Assembly (NCBI RefSeq): GCF_004522175.1
Contig: NZ_SDEB01000007.1
Coordinates: forward strand, 1 to 64,000
Reading direction: 5' to 3'
DNA from: Paracoccus ravus
Lineage (GTDB): Bacteria; Pseudomonadota; Alphaproteobacteria; Rhodobacterales; Rhodobacteraceae
Length of the DNA stretch: 64,000 bases
A program made the position numbers and the translations under genes. The first letter of the stretch is position 1. Each line of letters starts with the position of its first letter. The notes beneath the pieces were generated by a model that worked only from the letters and a program-made list of their open reading frames with translations, ran no database searches and was not told the DNA's origin. Positions 8,401 to 16,122 of this stretch are shown here, piece by piece.

Positions 8401-8989
8401 GGACGTGCCGCTGTTCTCGTCTGGCCGAAATGCCCGTGAGATCGCACGGCTCGGCCGCCCCGATCTTACCACCGAGATCGGGCTGCATGTCGCCCATGCC
8501 CTGGCGCAGGATCTAAACGCCATCTTTCCTTCGGATGCCGGGCTGATGACCGAGGCCGCTCTGGTCCTGGCCATCGATACAGGCTTCGGCGACGACTCGG
8601 TTCTGGCGGCCCGTCTGCCGGACGGCGCCCTCGCCAAGGCCGAGCAGCGTCTTGATTCCATGGACGTTGCAAAGCTGGAGCCTGCCGATCTTGCCGCCTA
8701 TTGGGAGTTACGCGCACGCCTGGCGATTGCCGACGGGCGTTTGTCAGACGCCCGCCGCCTAATTCAGTTGCTGCCGCCGGAAATTTTGCGGACCCGCAAC
8801 CTGTCAGACCTCTTGGTCGAGGTGGTTTTGACCTCGATCCGGGCCGACACCGAAAGCGTACTGCTGGAGGCGGTCGAAGCGCTGAGCGCGGCGGAGGGGG
8901 GCGCTGACCCCAGGCTCGACAGCCTCAAGATCCTGCTTGCAGACGAGCGCGCCAAACGTGGCGAGTTTTTTCGCCTTGGTCAAAAATAA
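5441..8989 (+). CDS. Large exported caspase-fold protein, active N-terminal and degenerate C-terminal caspase domain
   Basis: Numbered from a TTG start at 5441, the product has about 1,182 residues. The start is uncertain: the first in-frame ATG (5507) would cut through a credible signal peptide (VRAVCLSAWLGLPAMA), so I prefer the upstream TTG that overlaps the protease gene. Residues 30-300 form a peptidase C14 caspase-like domain with His113 (YFGGHG) and Cys178 (LVNACGSG). A poorly recognised middle part follows. Near residues 795-980 a second caspase-like fold appears: VVYITGRGV has Arg808 where His is expected, and VILDVQF has Gln870 in place of Cys, so it should be inactive. The C-terminal 200 residues look helical and repeat-like. 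Partner and substrate are unknown. Confidence 0.82.
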   Translation: MPNWVWTCVRAVCLSAWLGLPAMAEDARPEVLLFVAGVGDYTEPSLNKLQYTAQDAADIYAQFERVAKLAKGSRLVRGLAGKPLTRDLLEDELIDFSNYIGHNQRVVVYFGGHGKVIETTGRKRLQLLPSDYRPPDDGSNRPGRNYLYWDDLKEILSNQIEFGAGLTGVKLVFLVNACGSGLAAGAMAAETDQRLVDQVSDLAKELRLGQADMAVIPAASGDRSTFERTELGRSEMAYWLMAALRGEADTSRDSAITTGELYDFLKTPLKLRPRPDGFADSIPVAGTSELHARAQLEMGTALDFLARGAGGAIPHEIATLLGRQATAHLRFARGRDPAIDDRAALRLAARLDQAERRHILDDLAVREQGGTLHLSDRERDVFRLAEAEPGMMSLDERLSIVRTASAYFIYQAQPWPTSLSYRFSAERVRAGFMHRVSPLTQPVHVLAQSSLGGNRPDLSSWEPAITELAPEQHAVISIFNSSRCDETCPFSDALAKDLVKLRARTAGKIFIILNSQNVGGDAAPLLAADIPVMVVSAETWHQSTGKNLAYVDANEILAKAITAPTAEDFERELRSASKALWEVTQLRRNTPSGPHTPWPGLRVQLLAERSALDDLGSSPDKSLLRAVSDNCLVGDVINCRSTPALQTLAMGVESDEALNVLDAQRQYRHAIDELRGVASVRSASLDQALGDIRDRLIRTVERRLDDLPTKIAGRQIVVQPFYAEEYRSPYLPDLVKTAADAALIGPAVKDLVDRLHQITGGGAPLDLSATAKAPVEMIDALQLEAELKQLAEAHRNSEDVAVVYITGRGVERDGRRYIATASYDPDVDDSDADDSDVDDSHDPRDEGLVDVEDILTLLIRVHALVILDVQFTVPTDPERREALLDKHIDAGRGIAVEVPPATGGIEFLGDLSGDALQVVLWADGDVAQSPHPACAAHDQDTPSSPMAADLLHALNETKGETYRAFLQRVVAAGCAVRTASYRAQGALDVPLFSSGRNAREIARLGRPDLTTEIGLHVAHALAQDLNAIFPSDAGLMTEAALVLAIDTGFGDDSVLAARLPDGALAKAEQRLDSMDVAKLEPADLAAYWELRARLAIADGRLSDARRLIQLLPPEILRTRNLSDLLVEVVLTSIRADTESVLLEAVEALSAAEGGADPRLDSLKILLADERAKRGEFFRLGQK
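7916..7960 (+). repeat. Three tandem 15-bp units inside the caspase-like gene
   Basis: Three consecutive copies of GATGTCGACGATTCC (copy 2 has one and copy 3 one substitution) encode an acidic stretch of the type DVDDS-DADDS-DVDDS. The repeat sits in the second, degenerate caspase fold, between the strands carrying the substituted His and Cys positions. In-frame expansion or contraction would only change loop length. Confidence 0.85.
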
Positions 8990-9310
8990 TCGTCCCACGG
9001 GGCGCCTATCCTTCGTTAGGGGCACGTAAAACCTTGTCTGATTAGATATTGTGGGACACCAGATATTAGCCGGTCAACAACCGAACCCGAACCGTTCATT
9101 CGCCCAGCCCCAACGAACGACTGCTCCCCGCCCCTCGCGGCGAATCCGACTGCGATCTCGCTGCGGCACGTCCGAACGGCTGCTCCGACAAGTTGCTGCG
9201 GCTGCCACGCCGCACCGCCATCAGGCTGCTCTCCGCCCGATTCCGTGGAAAAACAGCCGTTCGCTGACGCAGAACATCGACCACTGAAGAGGGCGCGAGT
9301 GACTTCCCTG
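8990..9310. other. Gene-free stretch between caspase-like gene and IS1182 transposase
   Basis: No convincing coding sequence, RNA gene or terminator was found in these 320 bases. Frames here are short, arginine-rich and lack ribosome sites. The left end of the IS1182 element probably falls inside it, near 9241, so the rest is residual island DNA. Confidence 0.5.
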
Positions 9311-10770
9311 TCAGGCTTTTCGCGGTTGCTGCGGTGCAGGAAGGATCTTTGCCAGTTTCCGGAGGTTCTGGGCGGTGGCGGCGAGGAGAAATTCGTCATT
9401 CGCACCGCAGGGTCCACGTAATCGGAGCCGGTTCAGGCCAAGAATCCGTTTGAGGTGGGCAAAGAGCATCTCGACCTTCTTCCTCAGCTTCATCGAGATC
9501 ACGTATTGGTCGGTTTTCGCGATATCGCGGGCGACCTGCCGGGCGTCTTCATGTTCCTCGCGGGTGATCTTGCGGGCATCAGCATTCGGGCAGCACTTCG
9601 CCTTGGAAGGACAGGCCTGGCAGACCTCTTTGAGCGCCCCATAGCGGGCTGTGCCCTTACCAGTCGGGCCTCGGTTTGGGTCGGAATAGTTCCGGCGGAA
9701 CTGCTTCAGAGTTTGGCCCTCGGGGCAGATATATTGATCGTTCTCCGCATCCCACTCGAAGTCGGCACGGGTCCAGGTTCCGTCGCTTCTTCCTGACTTG
9801 TCAAAGACCGGAATGTGTGGGGCGATTTTGCGCTTGACCAGCCAGCCCAGCATCGGCCCGGTGCCGTAGGCCGTGTCTGCGATCAGGCGCTCGGGGTGCA
9901 GGTCAAACCTGGCCTTCACGCGCTCCAGCATGGTCTTGGTCGAACCGACCTCGGCCTGCCGTATGGACCGCGTCGCCTCCACGTCAACGATGACACCATG
10001 GTCGGTGTCGATCAGGTAATTGTCGGAATAGCTGAAGAATGCCGGACCTTTGCGGGCCGCGGTCCACTGGCTGGCCGGGTCGGAATGCGACGTGAACTTG
10101 GGCTGGACCTCGCTGGCCGCGCCGAAGGCGGCTTCGTCCAGGGTGTCGAGATAATCACGAACGGCCCGGGGCGCGTCGGCGGGATCGATCTGCCCGGCGT
10201 CCCAGTCGTCCTTCGGTGTCGAGTTCTGCTTGTTGGCATCCGCCTCGATCAGACTGGCGTCGATGGCCATGCGCTGGCCGCTGACGAGGCCTTCCTCGAT
10301 GCACCGCGCAACGGTCGTTTCGAACAGATGCCGCAGCAATTCGCTGTCGCGGAAGCGCCCGTGCCGGTTCTTCGAGAACGTGGAATGGTCCGGGACACGG
10401 TCACTCAGATCAAGGCCACAAAACCACCGGTAAGCCAGGTTCAGATGCACCTCCTCGCAGAGCCGCCGCTCGGACCGGATGCCGAAGCAATACCCGACCA
10501 AAAGCATCCTGATCAGCAGTTCAGGGTCGACCGACGGGCGCCCGGTATGGCTGTAGAGATCGGCGAGGTAAGTCCGGATCTCCGACAGATCCACGAACCG
10601 GTCAATCGAGCGCAGGAGGTGGCTCTGGGGCATATGGTCCTCAAGCGAGAACTCGTAGAATAGCGCCGGTTGCGCCTCCTGCCGCGGTCCCATCATCGCC
10701 GATCCTCCCACCCACTGCGGGAATTGAATCAGCCGAGGGGACTTCGATCAAGGACGAGTTTTTCAACGAA
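9241..10770 (-). mobile_element. IS1182-family insertion sequence (ends approximate)
   Basis: The element carries one complete transposase gene. A weak pair of ends supports the limits: TTCCGTGGAAAAAC at 9241 on the plus strand resembles TTCGTTGAAAAAC read inwards from 10770 on the minus strand. The match is imperfect and no target duplication was identified, so both limits could be off by tens of bases. Confidence 0.45.
9311..10696 (-). CDS. IS1182-family transposase
   Basis: The 461-residue protein has the layout of IS1182 transposases: an N-terminal DUF772-type DNA-binding region (HLLRSIDRFVDL, then GRPSVDPELLIRMLLVGYCFG) and a DDE catalytic domain with aspartates in MAIDASLIEADAN and LIADTAYGTG. 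A cysteine cluster (CQACPSKAKCC) lies near the C-terminus, as is usual for this family. I chose the ATG at 10696 because GGAGG lies seven bases upstream; a GTG 15 bases earlier would include the ribosome site itself. The frame is uninterrupted, so the element could still be active. It lies directly after the exported-hydrolase row and reads towards it. Confidence 0.93.
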   Translation of the reverse strand: MMGPRQEAQPALFYEFSLEDHMPQSHLLRSIDRFVDLSEIRTYLADLYSHTGRPSVDPELLIRMLLVGYCFGIRSERRLCEEVHLNLAYRWFCGLDLSDRVPDHSTFSKNRHGRFRDSELLRHLFETTVARCIEEGLVSGQRMAIDASLIEADANKQNSTPKDDWDAGQIDPADAPRAVRDYLDTLDEAAFGAASEVQPKFTSHSDPASQWTAARKGPAFFSYSDNYLIDTDHGVIVDVEATRSIRQAEVGSTKTMLERVKARFDLHPERLIADTAYGTGPMLGWLVKRKIAPHIPVFDKSGRSDGTWTRADFEWDAENDQYICPEGQTLKQFRRNYSDPNRGPTGKGTARYGALKEVCQACPSKAKCCPNADARKITREEHEDARQVARDIAKTDQYVISMKLRKKVEMLFAHLKRILGLNRLRLRGPCGANDEFLLAATAQNLRKLAKILPAPQQPRKA

Positions 10771-10925
10771 ATAAGCCCTTTGAGCCAGGGCAGACCATCT
10801 TGCAGCGCCGGGCGTGAGCGGTGACTATGGCCCTTGAGTCAAACCATTCGCCCCCAAGAGCGATGACGCTTCGTGTATTCGTATCTGGTGTTAAGCCCAG
10901 TACCCCAGGAAGCCCTCTGGAGGCG

Positions 10926-11174
10926 TCACTCAGGCCTGATCTCGCGCTGGTGGCGAGCAAGAAGCGCGACCAGTCTTCGGCCGGAAATCACCTTCTGGCG
11001 TTTGAGGTGGATGAGGCCCCTTTCAACCAGGTCGAGGTCAACGTCGTCTCCACAGACGCGAGCAACGGTGTCGGCGTAGACATCTGTTGCTGTGACGGGC
11101 ACCTGACAATTTCTCCGACGCTGATATCGGCTGAGGATCATAGCGACAGCTTGCGTCGGCTTAATGGTCTTCAT
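10926..11174 (-). CDS. Small hypothetical protein
   Basis: An 82-residue frame starts MKTIKPTQAVAMILSRYQ and is rich in charged and aliphatic residues. It has a plausible helical pattern (VDLDLVERGLIHLKRQKVIS) like a small winged-helix or DNA-binding protein. No family was recognised. The start at 11174 was preferred to an upstream in-frame GTG because the extension looks random. It lies in the gene-poor stretch between the IS1182 element and the conserved NDUFS4-uvrB pair. It could be a real island gene or a remnant. Confidence 0.4.
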   Translation of the reverse strand: MKTIKPTQAVAMILSRYQRRRNCQVPVTATDVYADTVARVCGDDVDLDLVERGLIHLKRQKVISGRRLVALLARHQREIRPE

Positions 11175-11681
11175 TGGAGTTCCCACCGCTTCCAAGCGAC
11201 CTCTTGTCCAGGGTCTCACCATCGCAAGCCAGCCCCCACTGCTCCATGCTCAGGCTCATGCGGGAGAGGGCACAAGGGCCCTCCGCCGGATCCGCCGCTT
11301 CATGCCACGAACCGCACATCCCCCTCATACGCGAAAGGCGCCGGAGCGTCTGCCCCAGCGCCTCTATCACCGTCTTTCAGAAAGCAGCCTAGGGACAGCA
11401 GGCGGTACGTTTCGCCCGACACCCCTTGCGCATTCATCTGCTCTCTCTGATTACGCCTCGCCGAAGCGATCGGCCTATTATTTCATTCGCTTCAACAAGC
11501 GCACCGTCCAAGCCAGTCCATCCGAGAGCCTATGGTCGGTCGAAACGTCTCACTGGACCAGATGCTGAAGGGACTAACCGCGAAGCCGGCAGAACGCGGG
11601 TGCATCCACGTTCTTCAAAATAGTGCTCGGCCGGATCTTGTGACCTATTTGGCCGCAACTTGATCCCGATTTACAGACAAA
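11175..11681. other. Stretch without a recognisable gene
   Basis: Frames on both strands in this 500-base segment are short, proline/serine/arginine-rich and lack ribosome sites. I see no tRNA fold, hairpin terminator or inverted repeat. It is probably decayed accessory DNA at the island-core junction. Confidence 0.5.
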
Positions 11682-11993
11682 TCAATGCGTCCAAGGGGCC
11701 CGTCTGTCGGTGGCGAAATTCTCGCCATAGCCACGCGGGCGGACATTATGGGCGCGGGATTGCGGCTCGATCACCTCGAAATCGAGCCCCTTTTCGCGGG
11801 CGTAGTCCTCGGCCTGCTCCCGCGTCTCGAAGCGCAGACGGACCTGGCTTTGGGTGTCGTCCGAGCTTGTCCAGCCCATCAGGGGATCGATCTCGCGCGC
11901 GTCGGCGGCCGGGAAATCCAGAACCCAGTTCTTGGTGCGGGCCGTGCCCGACTGCATGGCGTTTCGTGCAGGCTTGTAGATGCGGACGCGCAT
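11682..11993 (-). CDS. NADH dehydrogenase accessory subunit, NDUFS4 (ETC complex I) family
   Basis: The 103-residue protein starts [18 protein letters not shown] and contains the NDUFS4 signature region WVLDFP, then [19 protein letters not shown] and a [15 protein letters not shown] tail. Alphaproteobacteria such as Paracoccus carry this supernumerary Complex I subunit, which in mitochondria stabilises the NADH-oxidising module. The start at 11993 was chosen because all family members begin near the RIYKP motif; the longer upstream frame is unrelated sequence. It lies apart from any nuo cluster and is divergent from uvrB across a 149-base gap. Confidence 0.92.
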   Translation of the reverse strand: MRVRIYKPARNAMQSGTARTKNWVLDFPAADAREIDPLMGWTSSDDTQSQVRLRFETREQAEDYAREKGLDFEVIEPQSRAHNVRPRGYGENFATDRRAPWTH

Positions 11994-12142
11994 TGGCGGA
12001 AACCTCAGTTCTTGCTTGCGCGTCTTATCCAACAAGAACCGGCCGGGATCAAGATCCGGGGACCTTGCAGGCCCGCAAAGCCAAGAACACTTGCATCTGG
12101 GCCAAAGAATGCCAGATTCGCACCGGAACAAAGGGTGAAACG

Positions 12143-14329
12143 ATGGGCCATAACAACACTAACGCTCCGGTCGCGCGCTTTGCGGAGGTCACCCGCCCCA
12201 AGCTCGAGGGCGGCAAGCGCTTCGTGATGAAGTCGGAGTTCTCGCCCGCAGGCGACCAGCCGACGGCGATCGCCGAATTGACGCAGGGCGTGAATGCGGG
12301 CGAGCGCGATCAGGTCCTGCTGGGCGCGACCGGCACCGGCAAGACCTTCACCATGGCCAAGATCATCGAGGAAACCCAGCGTCCGGCGATCATCCTTGCC
12401 CCGAACAAGACCCTCGCGGCCCAGCTCTACGGCGAGTTCAAGGGCTTCTTCCCCGAGAATGCGGTCGAGTATTTCGTCAGCTACTACGACTATTACCAGC
12501 CCGAAGCCTATGTGCCGCGCAGCGATACCTATATCGAGAAGGAATCGCAGATCAACGAGGCCATCGACCGGATGCGCCACTCGGCAACGCGGGCGCTTCT
12601 GGAACGCGACGATGTGATCATCGTCGCCTCGGTCTCGTGTATTTACGGCATCGGCTCGGTCGAGACCTATTCGGCGATGACCCAGGACATGGTCGTGGGC
12701 CAGCTCTACGACCAGCGCGAATTTCTGGCCGAACTGGTCGCGCAGCAATACCGCCGCCTCGACGCCGCCTTCCAGCGCGGCGGCTTCCGGGTGCGCGGCG
12801 ATCTCGTCGAGGTCTGGCCCGCCCACCTCGAGGACCGGGCCTGGCGTTTCGACTTCTTCGGCAACGAGCTCGAGGCGATCACCGAGTTCGACCCGCTGAC
12901 CGGGGCAAAGACCGACAGCTTCAAGCAGATCCGCATCTATGCGAACAGCCATTACGTCACGCCGCGCCCGACCATGCAGCAGGCCACCAAGGGCATCAAG
13001 GCCGAGTTGCAGGCCCGGCTGAAGCAGCTCACCGACGAGGGCAAGCTGCTCGAGGCCCAGCGGCTGGAGCAGCGGACGAATTTCGACCTCGAGATGCTGG
13101 AGGCCACCGGCGTCTGCAACGGCATCGAGAACTATTCCCGCTACCTGACCGGCCGCGCGCCGGGCGAGCCGCCGCCGACGTTGTTCGAATTCATTCCCGA
13201 CAATGCCATCGTCTTCGCGGATGAATCGCATGTCTCGGTGCCGCAGATCGGCGGCATGTATCGCGGCGACTTCCGGCGCAAGTTCACGCTGGCCGAGCAT
13301 GGTTTCCGCCTGCCCTCCTGCATGGACAACCGCCCGCTGAAATTCGAGGAATGGGACGCGATGCGCCCGCAATCGGTCTTCGTCAGCGCCACCCCCGCGC
13401 AATGGGAGATGGACCAGACCGGCGGCGTCTTCACCGAGCAGGTCATCCGGCCGACCGGCCTTCTGGACCCGGTGATCGAGATCCGCCCGGTCGAAACGCA
13501 GGTCGATGACGTCATGGACGAGGTCCGCAAGGTCTCGCTTGCCGGATACCGCACGCTGGTCACGACACTGACCAAACGCATGGCCGAGGACCTGACCGAA
13601 TACCTGCACGAGCAGGGCATCCGCGTGCGCTACATGCATAGCGACATCGACACGATCGAGCGGATCGAAATCCTGCGTGACCTGCGGCTTGGCGCCTTCG
13701 ACGTGCTGGTCGGGATCAACCTGCTGCGCGAAGGCCTTGATATTCCTGAATGCGGCCTTGTCGCCATTCTCGATGCCGATAAAGAGGGCTTCCTGCGCTC
13801 CGAGACCTCGCTGATCCAGACCATCGGGCGCGCGGCGCGCAATGCCGATGGCCGCGTCATCATGTATGCCGACCGCATCACCGGCAGCATGGAACGCGCC
13901 ATGGCCGAGACCGAGCGGCGGCGGCAGAAGCAGATGGCCTATAACGAGGCCCATGGCATCACGCCCCAGACCGTGCGCAAGAATGTCGAGGATGTCCTGG
14001 CGGGCCTCTGGCAGGGTGACACGGACCAATCCCGCGTCACCGCCAGGATCGAGAAGCCTTTGGTCGGCTCGAACCTCGCGGCACATCTCGACGCGCTGCG
14101 CAGCCAGATGCGCAAGGCGGCCGAGAATCTCGAATTCGAAGAGGCCGCGCGCCTGCGCGACGAGGTCAAGCGGCTCGAAGCCGTCGAACTCGCCGTTGCG
14201 GATGATCCTCTGGCGCGACAATCCGCGATCGAGGAGGCGGCAGAAGAGGCGGTGAAATCCTCGGGCCGTTCGACGGCTGGCCGCGCCGGTCAGCGCGGCG
14301 GAAACAAGCGGTCCAAGCGCTCACGCTAG
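12143..14329 (+). CDS. uvrB: Excinuclease ABC subunit B
   Basis: The 728-residue protein is UvrB, the damage-verifying helicase-like subunit that receives DNA lesions from UvrA and recruits UvrC. It shows Walker A GATGTGKT, the beta-hairpin region [12 protein letters not shown], helicase motifs such as FADESHVS and the conserved EGLDIPE segment. A C-terminal UVR motif ([23 protein letters not shown]) for UvrC contact is present. The family starts shortly before the [18 protein letters not shown]-like region, so the ATG at 12143 was taken rather than the much longer open frame. The Ser/Arg/Lys-rich tail is typical of alphaproteobacterial UvrB. It is probably transcribed alone. Confidence 0.97.
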   Translation: MGHNNTNAPVARFAEVTRPKLEGGKRFVMKSEFSPAGDQPTAIAELTQGVNAGERDQVLLGATGTGKTFTMAKIIEETQRPAIILAPNKTLAAQLYGEFKGFFPENAVEYFVSYYDYYQPEAYVPRSDTYIEKESQINEAIDRMRHSATRALLERDDVIIVASVSCIYGIGSVETYSAMTQDMVVGQLYDQREFLAELVAQQYRRLDAAFQRGGFRVRGDLVEVWPAHLEDRAWRFDFFGNELEAITEFDPLTGAKTDSFKQIRIYANSHYVTPRPTMQQATKGIKAELQARLKQLTDEGKLLEAQRLEQRTNFDLEMLEATGVCNGIENYSRYLTGRAPGEPPPTLFEFIPDNAIVFADESHVSVPQIGGMYRGDFRRKFTLAEHGFRLPSCMDNRPLKFEEWDAMRPQSVFVSATPAQWEMDQTGGVFTEQVIRPTGLLDPVIEIRPVETQVDDVMDEVRKVSLAGYRTLVTTLTKRMAEDLTEYLHEQGIRVRYMHSDIDTIERIEILRDLRLGAFDVLVGINLLREGLDIPECGLVAILDADKEGFLRSETSLIQTIGRAARNADGRVIMYADRITGSMERAMAETERRRQKQMAYNEAHGITPQTVRKNVEDVLAGLWQGDTDQSRVTARIEKPLVGSNLAAHLDALRSQMRKAAENLEFEEAARLRDEVKRLEAVELAVADDPLARQSAIEEAAEEAVKSSGRSTAGRAGQRGGNKRSKRSR

Positions 14330-14575
14330 CGCATCTCGCGGCGATTTCGCGACGCTTGCGCCCTCTTCATCAAACAGCCCAGAACGTAGAAGACCCACCT
14401 GGCCCGCGCGCTCGCATCCACCCTCAGGAATTCCGTGCCGATACCCTCGTTCAAGAGGAAACTGCATGCCGAAACCCAGCGAAGAGCGACCGCCCGCACT
14501 GGCCAGCCGGTTCGTCCCTGCGCCAATTGGACGAGCCATCCGGAACCCGATGACGCCTTGCGCCGCCCTGTAATG
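14330..14575. other. Intergenic region between convergent uvrB and purine permease genes
   Basis: About 245 bases with no convincing gene. The open frames on both strands have no ribosome site or recognisable protein. A small RNA cannot be excluded. No terminator was found directly after uvrB. Confidence 0.4.
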
Positions 14576-14600
14576 AAAAAGGGGGGCAAAACCGCCCCCC
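14576..14600 (-). terminator. Rho-independent terminator of the NCS2 permease gene
   Basis: A seven-pair GC hairpin (GGGGGGC/GCCCCCC, six-base loop) is followed on the minus strand by five T residues, just after the permease stop codon. Confidence 0.85.
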
Positions 14601-14606
14601 GAATGC

Positions 14607-15908
14607 TTATTCCATGAAGAAGGCGAAGCGGATCACGAAGAGCGCCGCGACAACCCAAGTGGCCGCATGGACGTCGCGCGCGCGGCCCGTCATCAGCTTG
14701 ATCAGCGCGTAGCTCACGAAGCCGAAGGCAAGGCCGTTCGCGATCGAATAGGTAAAGGGCATCATCACCGCCGTCAGCACCGCAGGCGCGGCCTCGGTCA
14801 CATCGCTCCATTCGATTTCGGCGAATTCGCGCAGCATCAGGCAGGCGACATAAAGCAGCGCCGGAGCCGTCGCATAGGCCGGAACCGAACCCGCCAGCGG
14901 CGCGAAGAAGATCGCGAGCAGGAAGAGCAGGGCGACAACCAGAGCCGTCAGGCCCGTCCGCCCGCCCGCTTGCACGCCCGAGGCGCTTTCGACGTAAGCC
15001 GTGGTGGAACTGGTCCCCAGAAGCGAACCGGCCAAGATCGCGGTCGAATCCGCCATCAGCGCGCGGCCAAGGCCCTTGTTCGAATGCGCAGGACCCTCGG
15101 TCAGAAGACCCGCGCGCTTGGCAACGCCGATCAGCGTGCCGGTGGCGTCAAAGACCTCGACCAGCACCATGACGAGGATGACATGGAAAATCCCCACCGT
15201 CAGCGCCCCCGCAATATCAAGCTGAAGGAAAGTCGGCAGGATCGAGGGCGGCATCGAGATCACGCCGCCGAAGGGGCTCGCGCCAATCGCGATCGAGATG
15301 ATGGTGACGGCAAGGATGCCGATCAGGATCGAGCCCTTGACCTTCAGCGCATCCAGCGCCGCGATCAGGAAGAAACCGAAGGCCGCGAGCAGCACCGGGA
15401 TCTGGGTCAGGTCGCCCAGGGCGACCAGCGTCGCCTCATTCGGGACGACGAAGCCCGAGGTCTTCAGCGCGATCAGCCCAAGGAACATGCCGATACCGGC
15501 GGCGATCGCGCTGCGCATCGAATGCGGAATGCCCGCGATCAGCCAGCGGCGGATGCCGGTGACCGAGAGGAACAGGAAGACGAGGCCCGAGATGAACACC
15601 GCCCCCAGCGCCTGTTGCCAGGTGAAGCCCAGACCCGCCACGACGGTAAAGGCGAAAAAGGCGTTCAGCCCCATGCCCGGTGCCATGCCGATCGGCCAAT
15701 TGGCCCAAAGCGCCATGATCGCCGATCCCAGCGCTGCCGCAAGGCAGGTCGCGACAAAGACCGCGTTCCGGTCCATGCCCGTCGTTGACAGGATGTCGGG
15801 GTTCACGAAAATGATATAGGCCATTGTCAGGAAGGTCGTGATCCCGGCGATCACTTCGGTCCTTACGCTGGTTCCGTTGGCCGAAAGGCCGAACTGTCTG
15901 TCTAGCAT
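14607..15908 (-). CDS. NCS2-family purine permease (AzgA/PbuG-like)
   Basis: This 433-residue inner-membrane protein has about a dozen hydrophobic segments. It shows the signature of the AzgA-like branch of nucleobase transporters: TEVIAGITTFLTMAYIIFVNP, followed by GMAPGMGLNAFFAF and the DATGTLIGVAKRAG segment. Members import adenine, guanine or hypoxanthine with protons. The start at 15908 is favoured by a GGAGGA ribosome site a few bases upstream; an earlier in-frame start would add 20 residues of unlikely sequence. It is divergent from the allantoinase-type gene, and together they suggest purine uptake and ureide breakdown. Exact base specificity cannot be read from sequence. Confidence 0.93.
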   Translation of the reverse strand: MLDRQFGLSANGTSVRTEVIAGITTFLTMAYIIFVNPDILSTTGMDRNAVFVATCLAAALGSAIMALWANWPIGMAPGMGLNAFFAFTVVAGLGFTWQQALGAVFISGLVFLFLSVTGIRRWLIAGIPHSMRSAIAAGIGMFLGLIALKTSGFVVPNEATLVALGDLTQIPVLLAAFGFFLIAALDALKVKGSILIGILAVTIISIAIGASPFGGVISMPPSILPTFLQLDIAGALTVGIFHVILVMVLVEVFDATGTLIGVAKRAGLLTEGPAHSNKGLGRALMADSTAILAGSLLGTSSTTAYVESASGVQAGGRTGLTALVVALLFLLAIFFAPLAGSVPAYATAPALLYVACLMLREFAEIEWSDVTEAAPAVLTAVMMPFTYSIANGLAFGFVSYALIKLMTGRARDVHAATWVVAALFVIRFAFFME

Positions 15909-16122
15909 TGATCCTCCCAGACGCGGGTTTTCCGCGATGGCGGCCAGACTAGGAACTGCCATCGTCAACGCAATGCAGGGTCCAGCGACAGAGTTTCAAC
16001 GCTTTATGAAGAAAGCGCGATTTTCAATGGAAGCTGGGCTCTGATTATAGGATTTCCCGCCTTGCCCAAGGGGCCTGCGGAGTGATCTGTGCAGTAAAGC
16101 GATATGCAAGGGGAAGCAAGCG

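Noticed and set aside
10821-11450. A 209-residue plus-strand frame in the IS-adjacent stretch
   Set aside because: It is low in conserved character, rich in Ser/Pro/Arg at the end, has no ribosome site, and overlaps a better minus-strand candidate.
12005-14221. A 738-residue minus-strand frame
   Set aside because: It is the reverse shadow of uvrB, with no ribosome site or recognisable domain.
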